Made by a program: the position numbers and the translations under genes
The notes under the pieces: generated by a model
Told to the model about the DNA's origin: nothing
What the model saw: only the letters and a program-made list of their open reading frames with translations
Databases searched by the model: none
Shown: positions 54,254 to 64,000 of the stretch, piece after piece
Position numbering within the stretch: position 1 is the stretch's first letter
Layout of the letters: each line of letters begins with the position of its first letter
From: Isoetes taiwanensis
Lineage: Eukaryota > Streptophyta > Lycopodiopsida > Isoetales > Isoetaceae
Length of the DNA stretch: 64,000 nt
Direction of reading: 5' to 3'
Assembly (NCBI GenBank): GCA_021234155.1
Contig: JAJEKV010000102.1
Location: 2,354,456-2,418,455, forward strand

Positions 54254-56800
54254 ATGTATATAATAGCTATATTATGGAATCTTTTTTTCCGGAACTACTT
54301 GCCACGTCAATTAAAACGCAATCATGAAGCGATTTTCAATTCCCGCCAGAAACCACTCCAAGAAACGCTGAACATTAGGAGAATTTCCCACTTTCTCGCT
54401 AAAACTTCGGCCACTCGAGATTTCCCTCCTTCTTGCCGAAATTCCTCCAAATTAACCCTAAACCACGCAAGAACCATGATGAACAACGAAGGAAATGTAA
54501 ATGGCGCAAGAAGATTGCAATATCGGAATGTGACAAAGAAAATGAAGCGTAAGATTGATGGAATTTGTAAATTTATATATGATCGGGTTCAAGATTTACG
54601 TCCCGCGCAAAGGAGAGCTTTAGCGATGAAAACTGCTCGGGATGAAAGGCTGCACTTCTTTTTGAACTCGCCATTGGAAATCCAAATAAGCAAGCAATTC
54701 TGAAGGATACTATGCTAAAAATATCCGTGAAGGTCCGAGGAAGTGAAACAAGCAAATAGCAATGATAAATTAGCAGCTAAGCATTCCCTCATTATCAATG
54801 ATTGTTGGTGAGAATGGAAAACTCGTGCAAAAAGGAGTAGCCTCGAGAATTCTTCAAGTGCAAGCAAGAAACCTCACAAAAACTGCAATTAGAAGAAAGC
54901 GGATGTCATTATCGGTGCTAATATGTGGGCACCGGCGGGTGAAGGCAACCTGTGGCGGACATGCTTCCTAATCAACCAAACAGGTTGGTAAATGAGTTTT
55001 GGTTAACCCACACAAAAACTTCTCCAAAGTACGGGGGATGTCAGGAAGAAAAGGACACTTCCAATCCAGTTTTTGGACATGCCCCAGGTCAGTTTTAAGT
55101 CTTTTAATCCTCTTTCTTGCAAGCTTGATAGAAGCTAGCTTCTGTGCATCCTGGATAAGTTTAGTAATCCTATTTGCATTATATGTAAGGGATGTATCCG
55201 ATATACATTGAAGTACATCCAACTACAATAATTATATTTTTACACTTGGAGGTACTGAATGAGCTATGTTTAACAGGAAAAGTACTTGGATGTACTTCCA
55301 GTTACATCCAATGTGGCATAAGGCAGAAAATGTGTTGAAAGTCAGGCTGTGTTATTATAGTCTTGCTTTTTGTAGTTCCCAAGTACATTATAGTACATTT
55401 TAAGCTTTCCTGATCTCAAGATAGTTTTTAAAGATAGTGTGATACATAAAAGTATTTAAATGTACTTCCTTCCATAAGAAAAGTATGAAATACATACATC
55501 CATAATCTGATGATATTGTCTGACACTGTTAGATATTGAGTTTTTATGTACATCCGAACTCTTTGGAGTACATTATTTATACATTTATACATATCATGTA
55601 CGTGGTATGTACGATGTTGTGGTATAGTAGTTGAATGTATATCAAATCATGATCCGAAAGTGCCATAGAACTAATGCAATGTCCGCAACATCTTTGAATT
55701 AAGTAAGTAGTTCTAATTTATATCTTACTTATACATGCCATTTTTTTTTCCTTGCAGAGTGAATTGTATGAGATGTTCAAAGATGAACATCCCGAAGAAG
55801 ATTAGCATCGAAAAGTTCGAGCCGCTTAAGCCTACGTGTGTGAGAAGGTTGAAAGAGAGGAACACATGCCGCCGCGTGAAGCATGAACAAAGCCGATCTA
55901 TACAGAAAGCTTTTAGCGCCCCGAGGAGCAAATTTCATGCCAACCGTACATGTTCTTGTGGTGTTTGTGCAGCAGATGAGAACAATGGCGCCTGCCAAGC
56001 TCCTTCTAAAACATTTTAAAATGTTGGTGCTATGTGGAGAGCTACTTCTGATGCGGACAAGGAAGGCGAAGAGTGGCATAGTTTGGACTGTGTCAAGGGA
56101 GAGTGCCGAACTGTGGCAATCGAAAATATTCAAATCTGTCCCTAAGGAGAAAGAGTCGCGAATGAGAACATTGAATGGCAAGTTTACAAGCACGCGAACG
56201 AACCTTCCAAAGTCGGCACTTCAAGGAGGTTGAAGCTTGTTACCGGCGGGACTCGGTACATTGCTTGACAAGATGTTTCAAAGACCTTACAAAGTTCACT
56301 ATTCACAACTTTTCAGCAAGTTGGCGTAACAAACAATTCAGGAAATCGCAAAATTTGAGGGATGATTCCGCTTTTGTCGAAGAATGGACTTTGCGAGAGA
56401 ACTACACTTTGCGACCATTCGGGAGGTTCAACCGAGCATTGGAACAATGACCGAATAACTATTCTCGATGCATATAACCATGATGAAAGTCAATGGCGAG
56501 CTGAAAAAAACTGTTCATTTGTATGTTTCCGATGTTATGAAGCATGATGCTTTCTTTGTTCAGGCTGCACTCAAGAAGCACCATATTTGGATGATGCAAA
56601 AAGGTTTTGGCCACATCAAATACCATGTCATGTGGTCTGATGGGTGTGCTGCTCAGTTTAAGTGTTCTCGAGCCTTTTATTTGAATGTGGCCCAATATTA
56701 TAACAGGTATAAAATTAGGATGCAGTGGAATTATTTTGGCTCAAGCCAAGGGAAAAGGAGAACATGAGGGTGAAAGCATGTTGTAGTGGAACACCCTGGG
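54254..56800 (+). pseudogene. SDG..QFK transposase-like gene, copy 2, truncated
   Basis: N-terminal basic part (54,480-54,700: NVTKKMKRKIDGICKF). Next, in shifted frames, come SNDKLAAKHSLI and QARNLTKTAIRRKR (about 54,760-54,900). An inserted or intronic stretch follows (about 54,960-55,755). Then come a Cys region (55,755-56,170: CSCGVCAADENNGAC, ICPKEKESR), an MDFARENY-like remnant (56,370-56,410), and HDAFFVQAALKKHHIW and HVMWSDGCAAQFKCSRAFY (56,630-56,690) ending in SQGKGEHEGES at about 56,785. The C-terminal domain is missing. Role as in the 13.5-kb element; many frameshifts. The block order and motifs show the relationship. Confidence 0.7.
54968..55222 (-). other. Antisense open frame inside copy 2
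   Basis: 84 codons reading ITKLIQDAQKLASIKLARKR, KTDLGHVQKLDWKCPFLPD and LEKFLCGL. It looks protein-like although it runs against the transposase-like gene. No family was recognised. It may be an inserted fragment; the following 55,200-55,620 repeats 'gtacatcc/ggatgtac' words. Confidence 0.25.
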
Positions 56801-56861
56801 TGTCCCCCCTGTCCCCCCTAAAAATGTGGTGGGAGATATCAAATTTGTGGTGCGATTTTAA

Positions 56862-59800
56862 ATGTTTGTTTGGCGCCTAGTGCATGTACTGCCCGGATTC
56901 AATCATTTCTTGAACTGCAACAACCCAATTCCTACGCCACCCGTCCCATTCCAATTTCCTACGCCACCCGTCCCATTCCAATCTCCACCGAACCGATTTC
57001 TAAACCCATTTAACCCACCCGCCTTTCCCCGGAAGCACACGGCTATGGCGCTTAATCCGGTTGTGGATCAATCCGGTTCATACCTTCAATCATTTAATTT
57101 GGAAGCAAATCTGCCTAAAATCTCAAACCGGAGCACAGGTAAGAGAAAGAGAACTCCAGAACAAGAACGGGATCATAAAAGACGCCAAAGGAAAAGACAA
57201 AGGGAAGCTAAAGAAGAATTAGCAAAAATTGCATCAGCAGAGGGAGGATCCACCAGAACGGCCTCTACTAGGCGTCGGATGGTATTAAAATTGTTATCTT
57301 CATTTCATAGCACCACTAAAGGCTTGTCTAACAGCGATAAGAAAGAGGTTTTACTAGATTATCTGCAGGATGACACAATGGACAGCGTACTTGGCGAAGA
57401 GCTGAAAGATTTGCAAGCCAAGAGCATTGTGGTCAGCAACCTCAGGGCTTCCATTCAACTTGTGAAGAAGTCTAACAGCAATGACAGTTTAGCAGCCAAG
57501 AGTAGTTGCCTTGCTATGGCCGTAAGAGGAAGCATTAATACCAAAAGTGCTAATCCCCGTCGGTGCTCGGGGTTTTGGTAAACTGCTGGGTGTTCATCCT
57601 AGGAATCTTACCAAAGCAAAATTGAAGAGGGAAGAGATAGATTGCAAAGGGGAAATGGGTTTTGTACAAAAGAGTTAGAAGAGCGGATGCAATTTCCAAT
57701 TACGCCATAGAACTTGTGCAGCAATTTTGGACCCAAAACAAGAGGGTCTCTCCAAATGCAAAGGATGTTAAGTTCGTAAGATTGGAACGAAATGTAAGAG
57801 AGGATCATGCCACTCACTATCCGGAAGAATCACGTGTTATTTCATTTCTTCATCTTCACCACATTTTTATTGTTAATGTGGTATGTGGTATGTGGTTAGT
57901 GATTGTTTGTGATATGTGGTTGTTGTGGTGAGGCACGCGGTGTGAAATAAATCTTTGTCAATATATGCTTTGTGGTGCCTAGTGTGGTGAATAACATGGT
58001 GTAAAATACATGCCGTGAATATATGCTATGTGGTGCCTAGTGTGGTGAATAACATGGTGTAAAAATAAATCTTTGAATATATGCTATGTGGTCCCTAGTG
58101 TGGTGAATAACATGGTGTGGTGCCTAGTGTGGTGCCTAGTGTGGTGCCGTGTGGTGCCCAAAGGTGGTGCCTAGTGTGGTGAAAAATATGGTGTAAAATG
58201 AATGCCAGAATATATTCTATGTGGTGCCTAGTGTGGTGAATAACGAGGTGTAAGATGAATGTCCATAATATATGCTATGTGGTGCCTAGTGTGGTGAAAA
58301 ATATGGTGTACAATAAATTATGTAATATATGCGTTGTGGTGCCTAGTGTGGTGAATAAGGAGGTGTAAGATGAATGTCCGTAATATATGCTATGTGGTGC
58401 CTAGTGTGGTGGAAAATGTAGTGTGCAATAAATATGCCGATCACCTTGTTATCTTCTTCCTTAGCTTTGCAATTGTTCAGAAATTCAAGACGAACATCCT
58501 GGTGTTATGATCAAACAGGGATGTTTGAAAAGTCAAAACCATGGTTTGTTGTAAAATTAAAGGACTTCAATAGTTGTCGCCAGATATACCATGTTAGAAT
58601 GCGATGCTAATAGATGGCTTCAATAGTATGAGAACTAAGCACCCAAAAAGTCTGCACCGCACTTGTCGACTTTGCAGTGCCCATATATATGGTGAATGCA
58701 TGCCCCCAATACAAAATAAGTAGCACAAGAAGTCTCCGTGGGCGGGGAATTTTATGTGAGAAAACTAGCTTCCAACCTTACCATAAGAGGGAATGCATTC
58801 TGGGTGAGTGTAAAGAGTGTGGGATTAAGAAGTTCCCTATCCGCCCACATGAACAATCTAGTGATAGTGGCATGGTGAAGTGGGGATACCTAGACTATGA
58901 AAAAACCAGATTTAGAGATGGCAAAGAAGAAGTCTAAGCTCGCTCACCAACACAATGAAACCGCAAGTCTTCCAATCGGTGAACAAAATGTTGGAGAAGC
59001 TTCCAAATTTTCCTTTACACAACTTCGATATAAGTGGCGGTGCGTGCCGCACAAAGAACTCCTTGATAACTTGCCCGAGATGCTTACCTATCCGTGGTTG
59101 ACTTCAAGCAGAGAATTATACTTTTAAGGAGCGAAATGAAGTTCACCCATGCGCTGGGTCAACAACCGATAACTATATTTGTTCAAATAACCTATCAGGT
59201 TGATCCACGCATTTACACCATTGAGAAGGAAACACACTACTATGTGTCTGGATGATAGGGAACATGACACACTTTTTGTTCAACATTGTTTTATGAAACA
59301 TTTTGAGTACTTAAAGCGTAAAGGCAATGTCCCCAAACAAAGACTATGTATTTTCAGATGGTGCCGCATCACAATTCAAAGCAGCCCGATCATTTTATTT
59401 TGTTGGAAGGTACGGTTGTGATACGAGGTCAACATGATGTGGAACTTCGTGGATCAAACCATGGAAAAGGTGAACATGATGGGAAGGCAGCAGAGAATTG
59501 AAAAGATGGATACTGGTCTACATGCTTAAACATCCCGACATTAAACTAGATAATGCCCATGATGTGGTGAAAATTGCGGAGAAACAATTTCAATGTGGTA
59601 CATCCGAAAGTGGACCTAAAATGGAAGAAAAGTTCGGAGATACTTCGGGAAATAAAACCCGAGGATATCAACAGAAAAAGGCTTGGGGTGCGAGACAATT
59701 CCGGAAACCGTGCAAATTCATTCAGTCCATGGATTCAAAGACAGAAATCCAACACGCCTACATACCGTAAAAGCTATCATGTTTTTGGCAAAGAATTGTT

Positions 59801-60345
59801 TGGATGGAAAATGGGACATGTGTGAGAACGAATTGTATGTAGATGAATGGGACCTTGTAGTCGCTGAACCATCCTCCAATGTTCATGCGATGTGGAAGAG
59901 ACCCACAAGTCTACCAGGCCACTATACTCAACCTTGGCAAATGTACTTGCGGAACTTAGAGAAGGAGACAAACTTTGCTTTTCGCCTAAAGGGAACGAGG
60001 AGGATTCTCAGATTTTGATGTTGCTATGCACCAAGCCAAAATTTGAAGTTGAAAAATGACTTCAAGCGAACGAAACTTGTTTATGAGAGGTGAAACCGCT
60101 GTGGAGGGCATTTACTATAGAAAGAAGCCTCTACAAAAGGTGATGTATGAGTTGTTGACAAACGAGCCAAAGTCACTTGTATTCTCTACTCAAATTTGTG
60201 CTATTCGAAGTTCCCATGCAAAGCAGATCAAGAAAGATGCTCGAATCAAGCTTACGTGCTAGACCAAAGTGATGAGGAAAAGATTCTAGAAAACTTGCCC
60301 TTCGAGGTTTTATCCGATGAAGATAGCATGTCTGATGAAGAATAG
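56862..60345 (+). pseudogene. SDG..QFK transposase-like gene, copy 3, full-length layout but broken
   Basis: The first frame (56,862-57,581) is 239 codons. It is Pro/Phe-rich (PTPPVPFQFP twice), then basic (TGKRKRTPEQERDHKRRQRK), then SNSNDSLAAKSSCLAMAV. Following frames carry VHPRNLTKAKLKREEID, VQQFWTQNKRVSPNAKDV (57,720) and, after a minisatellite, a Cys-like region (about 58,680-58,840). PEMLTYPWLTSSREL precedes a decayed DFAENY site. EHDTLFVQHCFMKH (59,250), VFSDGAASQFKAARSFYFVGRYG (59,349) and HGKGEHDGKAAEN (59,458) follow. The C-terminal domain (59,800-60,345) has VDEWDLVVAEPSSNV and RGETAVEGIYYRKK, with an acidic end DEDSMSDEE. At least six frame changes make it inactive. It gives the best view of both protein ends. 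Confidence 0.72.
57885..58435 (+). repeat. Minisatellite in copy 3 (GTGGTGCCTAGTGTGGTGAA)
   Basis: About eight irregular units of 50-65 bp built on 'atgtggtgcctagtgtggtg' plus 'aataacatggtgtaaaataa' or 'aatatatgctat'. The middle collapses to short 'ggtgcctagtgt' repeats. It lies in the middle of the coding region, where element 1 has an intron. Confidence 0.9.
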
Positions 60346-61060
60346 CTGAACACATTCTTATAGGTTAGGAAATGATTCAGAAATTTTGAATATGTTGTTG
60401 TGTCTTGCCTTGTTTGGGAATAATATAAGAAACTCAATTCCATGCTCAATTGTATTTTGATGTCCCTTGTTTCAATGTAATATGTTTGCTTCTGATGTAA
60501 TATCTTCTTTCTTATTTTGGTAGGGCTTTGGACTTTGTGCCAGGGAACGCCGCATGTAACGCCGCATGCGGCGTTCCCAGCCCCTCCTCCGGCATCTAAC
60601 TTCCCCCTGCGGGAGATCCAGTTGAGGAAATTAATGTTTTCATTTTGAACATGCCCGCCAGCATTCAATGACGAAACTTGGAGAGAAGGAGCATTTCGGG
60701 GCTGGTTTTCCACAAAAATTTCTCCTTTCGCTTCGCTGCGCCTCAAAGCGCATCCTCGACCGCTCAAGGGCGCACTAAGCTCCATCGATGCTTAAGGTGA
60801 GTGTACGTACCGCAGTGGATCGATCCCCATAAAAAATCTTCTTTCTTATTTCTCTTTTCTCGTGGTTTCATCGAGGTTCCAACATTTCGTGATCTCTCAG
60901 AGTGGCGAGGAAGGAGCTGGGCGCTGGTTTGGAGCCTTGTCTGATCACTAGTTCTTTGGGCTATTCATTGATATCACGGTTGTCCGGGCCATTCTCTTGC
61001 ATAAAAAATGAGTTTGTTATTTCTTTTTTTCACCGATCCGAATTTAATGCACCGATTTTT
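60346..61060. other. Region after copy 3, with a short hairpin
   Basis: At 60,542-60,580 'gggaacgccgcatg' pairs with 'catgcggcgttccc' around 'taacgc', a GC-rich inverted repeat about 200 bp past the stop of copy 3. It may be the terminal sequence of that element. The minus frame at 60,252-60,785 is not protein-like. No other feature was seen. Confidence 0.45.
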
Positions 61061-61065
61061 TTTTT

Positions 61066-61312
61066 GTTGGAGCAACGAAGTGGGCGCCAAACTTGGAGGC
61101 TTGCCGCTCATCCCCATTGCTGCATTTTGAGTGATTAGGTAGGTGTTCTTTTTCTCGAGTTGAAGTAGGTACATGGCCGAAGTCTGATTTTTTTTTCGCA
61201 GTTGGAGCAACGAACCGGGCGCCAGCCTTGGAGGCTTGCCGCTCATCCCCATTGTTGCATTTTGAGTGATTAGGTAGGTGTTTTTTCTCGAGTTGAAGCA
61301 GTACATGGCCAG
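61066..61312 (+). repeat. Tandem duplication, period about 135 bp
   Basis: 'gttggagcaacgaa..gggcgcca' through 'ggaggcttgccgctcatccc' and 'gtgattaggtaggtgtt' to 'gtacatggcc' occurs at about 61,066 and 61,200. It shows several substitutions and small deletions. The overlapping minus frames are its translation. Confidence 0.88.
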
Positions 61313-61655
61313 ATTGGAGGCCTTCTCTATCTTCTCTATGATTCTTAGTAGCTTTGTCATGCATTCTTCTTATTATTTTGCTTTAAGAGTCTAAAGAAGT
61401 TCGCATGTCTTGTCGATTGTAGGCGTGCCCGCACAAACAATAAACCTAGAATCTTTGCTTTATTTTCCACTGATTTTGCATTGCTCATGCAGTGGTGACA
61501 CAAACTACTAGCCCTTAAGTGTTCACATCGTAGAGCTTTGGATTTAGCTCCTCCACTGCGACCAACTCCATTGTGCATGGCGTAATTGATTCCTCGCTTA
61601 TTGTAATTGTTGAAATAATAACTAGACTTAGTACAAAGCTAAAATAGGGAAAGAT

Positions 61656-62770
61656 ATGACCGGTTATTCTAAGGAAAATGAGCAGGGTTATGCCAAGGAT
61701 AGAGATACTACATGTAAGTTTTGCTTCTTTGCTCTATGGTAAGTCGGGTCAGGCATAACAAGGTTAGAATTTCAAATTATTTCATTCTTTCGGGTTAATC
61801 TCTACTCCTTATTTCTAGCAACATAAGGCTGAGAAATGAAGTTCAGCAAACATAATAACCTTAGACTGATGTTAAATTTGCCGCTTTATATTGCTATGTG
61901 TATAAGATGATGATAAATAGTGTGGTAACGGATGTGTTTATACAGGTAAATAGACAAGGAGATTATTGTAGAAGGAAACAAGAGAGACGTAAGTGATTCT
62001 TTACAACATTGTCTTGCATTTTAATTGTTGATTCAAATTCATCTGATTTCATGACGTTAGTGATTGCATAAGCTTATTTTTCCGTAAATAGTTACTTGGC
62101 ATTCGCATGTAGTGATTTTTTCCTTATGGTCACCATTAATGCCCTATTTGATCCGTTAGTGCATGCTTGGAGTGGAGGTGGTGTCCAAAAGAACTAAAAA
62201 AAAAAAGAAGTGCATAATACCCTCAGATATTAGAAAATGCAAGAGCTCAGACTTTTGCATAGGACTACAATAGGACATTAAGGTAAGTAAATTTGAATAA
62301 TTTAGAATGTCTTTGCTTCTTCTTGCATGTTTTCTGTGATTCTAAATGGTAAGATAGTTTTGCATCAGCATTTGTGCATTTGTGCTTCTTTACTACAGGT
62401 TTCTCTGAAGTGCATGAGAGCCATGCGCTGCTAGATTAACTATTTGAATGGAGAGATATCTAACATTTGGAAGCTTGGAGCAAAATGCTTTTATGCCCGG
62501 CAATCTCTTCGCATGGGAGGTCCAATGTGGTAGTTTTTCTCCTTTCTTCCTATGGCGGGGGGCTATGGTGCTAGCCCTCACCGTAAGTTTGCTATTTCCG
62601 GATGAAATGATGCCCTATTGGCGAAGCCGAAGTCGTAATATCCGCCTCCAAATTGGGTCCGGGCATGCTAAACATAGTAATGGCGAAATTTTGAATGTCG
62701 GATACGGTGTTGCTGCTGCAGGTAATTTGTGCTACTTTTCCATGGCAATAGCAAAGAAGGCATACTAGAA
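61656..62770 (+). other. Possible spliced gene fragments, unknown
   Basis: Several exon-like pieces end at good donors or begin after acceptors: MTGYSKENEQGYAKDRDTT (61,656, then gtaagt); VEVVSKRTKKKKKCIIPSDI (about 62,172, ending aag|gtaagt near 62,280); MERYLTFGSLEQNAFMPGN to GYGVAAA (62,448-62,720, ending cag|gtaatt). They do not join in one clean frame in my hands (a TAG follows the first junction). No family was recognised. Confidence 0.25.
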
Positions 62771-64000
62771 AGTGTTCTCGCTACTGATTGAACTGTTGAG
62801 GCGTACTCTCATTGGATAACTTGATTAAGCTTCAATAATACGGATGGAGATGCTGAAACCGAAAGCTATTGACCTCAAAAAGAACACTATAGAATGATCA
62901 GATGCGACCATACCTTTCAGATTTCTTGGTCTCACTGCAACAAATGTAATGATGGCTCTTGATTTTGCCACGATTTCAACGCTTTTTCTTTATGCCATTG
63001 ACTAACCCTTTTTGCAGATAGACTCTTTGTTGCACGAGAATACAAGGATGCATAATTCATGGTATTAGCTGCAAAAATAGTTGTCCTCAACTCTATGCAA
63101 TGTAAGTGGCGTAAGCATGTGCATGGTCTTTTATGTATTCCTAAGGTCGCTGATAATCATATCACCATTGTCGTTTACTTATGCCATCTCAGACGATAAC
63201 AAATCTTCTACGAAGCTATTGCCAAGTTCTTCTATAGAAACTATTGCCGGGAGTACATACACAATTTTGTGTGGAGGGAAAATGAATTTTAGATATCCAA
63301 AGAATCCTAGATGGTACAATGGGACTTGAAATATGAAATATTTTTAGGTAATCTCTATTTCTTTTTTACTGATTTTTCATTATGTTCCAAACTCAAGGAT
63401 TGTCTTGGAGCATTAGATCCTTCGGATTCTCGACATCAAATTCAAGTTCTCATTAACTTCACCATCTAAGAAGATAAAGAGGTTTTGAAGCAAGTTCCAA
63501 CCAAGGCTTATGGCTTATGTGCGTATGGTTGAAAGGAGGACTACAAACTGATTCTCTTTGTCTTGCATAATTTTGAACAGGTAAATGATCTAAATGATCT
63601 ATTTCTTCTGCTTAATACGGTGCACTTTATTGCATGCATTTATTTCTCTATGCTCTTGCATAGTTTAGGATGACATCAAGTACCAAGGGAGTTCTCACTG
63701 GCTCATCTCATTTATGTTACTCAATATCTTTTGGAAGATTGCTATAGCAAGCTCAAGAATTAGTTTGCAATGGTGAAACTTCCAATGACTCAAAATACTT
63801 TATGCTTTCCTAAAATGTAACAATTGCCTCCTCTCATTTTTCAGCTTTCCCGAATGCATTTTGAGAATTGTCACTTATTTGTTTCGATGAACAAGGATTC
63901 TGACCTTTGCAAGATCTTTAAAGCCAGTCATTTCTTTGCATAATGCATACAAAAGCCTACTCAAAGCTAATAACAAAATTTTCAATTTATTTATCTAAAA
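62771..64000. other. No recognisable feature
   Basis: AT-rich with one 82-codon plus frame (63,081-63,329, GVSMCMVFYVFLRSLIIISP) of membrane-like composition and unknown nature. The window ends without a gene boundary. Confidence 0.35.

Noticed and set aside
60252-60785. 177-codon minus frame.
   Set aside because: It is antisense to the acidic C-terminus of copy 3 and its AT-rich 3' flank, and its composition is not protein-like.

Overview
This is nuclear plant DNA. It is AT-rich, and its genes are split by short GT-AG introns. It contains LINEs with zf-RVT tails, a hAT transposase gene, a G-type lectin receptor-kinase pseudogene, a plant-type AAA+ pseudogene, and one intact house-keeping gene whose protein matches plant UBC35/UBC36 (Ubc13). 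The very high transposon load, and three copies of a transposase-like family that I do not associate with flowering plants, suggest a large seed-free plant genome (fern, lycophyte or bryophyte). That placement is inference and is not proven by the window.

Layout. 0-2.5 kb: tandem-repeat country, with a 120-bp repeat, a tRNA-derived SINE-like segment, a GAA/TTC array that reads like heat-shock elements, and a GC-richer repeat. 4.9-6.3 kb: decayed SD2-type receptor kinase. 7.6-9.25 kb: complete eight-exon UBC13 gene on the minus strand. 9.8-10.2 kb: strong hairpin and short repeats. 14.4-19.2 kb: a minus-strand LINE split by a second, 5'-truncated LINE with a clear 17-bp target-site duplication. 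19.2-21.1 kb: unrecognised fragments. 23.8-26.4 kb: LTR-like stretch and a broken plant-type gene.

26.43-39.95 kb is one 13.5-kb DNA transposon. It has 35-bp terminal inverted repeats, an 8-9 bp target duplication, and palindromic TATGCGCGCATA-like sites clustered at both ends. A split plus-strand transposase-like gene carries Cys-rich, DFAENY and SDG..SQFK blocks. A decayed minus-strand gene carries a RING-like Cys/His pattern. A nest of AAATGGCGC palindromes lies inside it.

44.4-46.4 kb holds a nearly intact hAT transposase gene with one intron, one frameshift and one in-frame stop. 49.1-54.1 kb carries a plant AAA+ ATPase pseudogene between two copies of a 178-bp hairpin-bearing repeat. 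54.25-60.35 kb contains two further degraded copies of the SDG..QFK transposase-like family, head to tail. The last 4 kb has only a tandem duplication and spliced-looking fragments I do not recognise.

Only UBC13 looks like a working host gene. Nearly everything else is mobile DNA in various stages of decay. The most notable object is the SDG..QFK transposon family: one copy with definable ends and two partial relatives in 64 kb.
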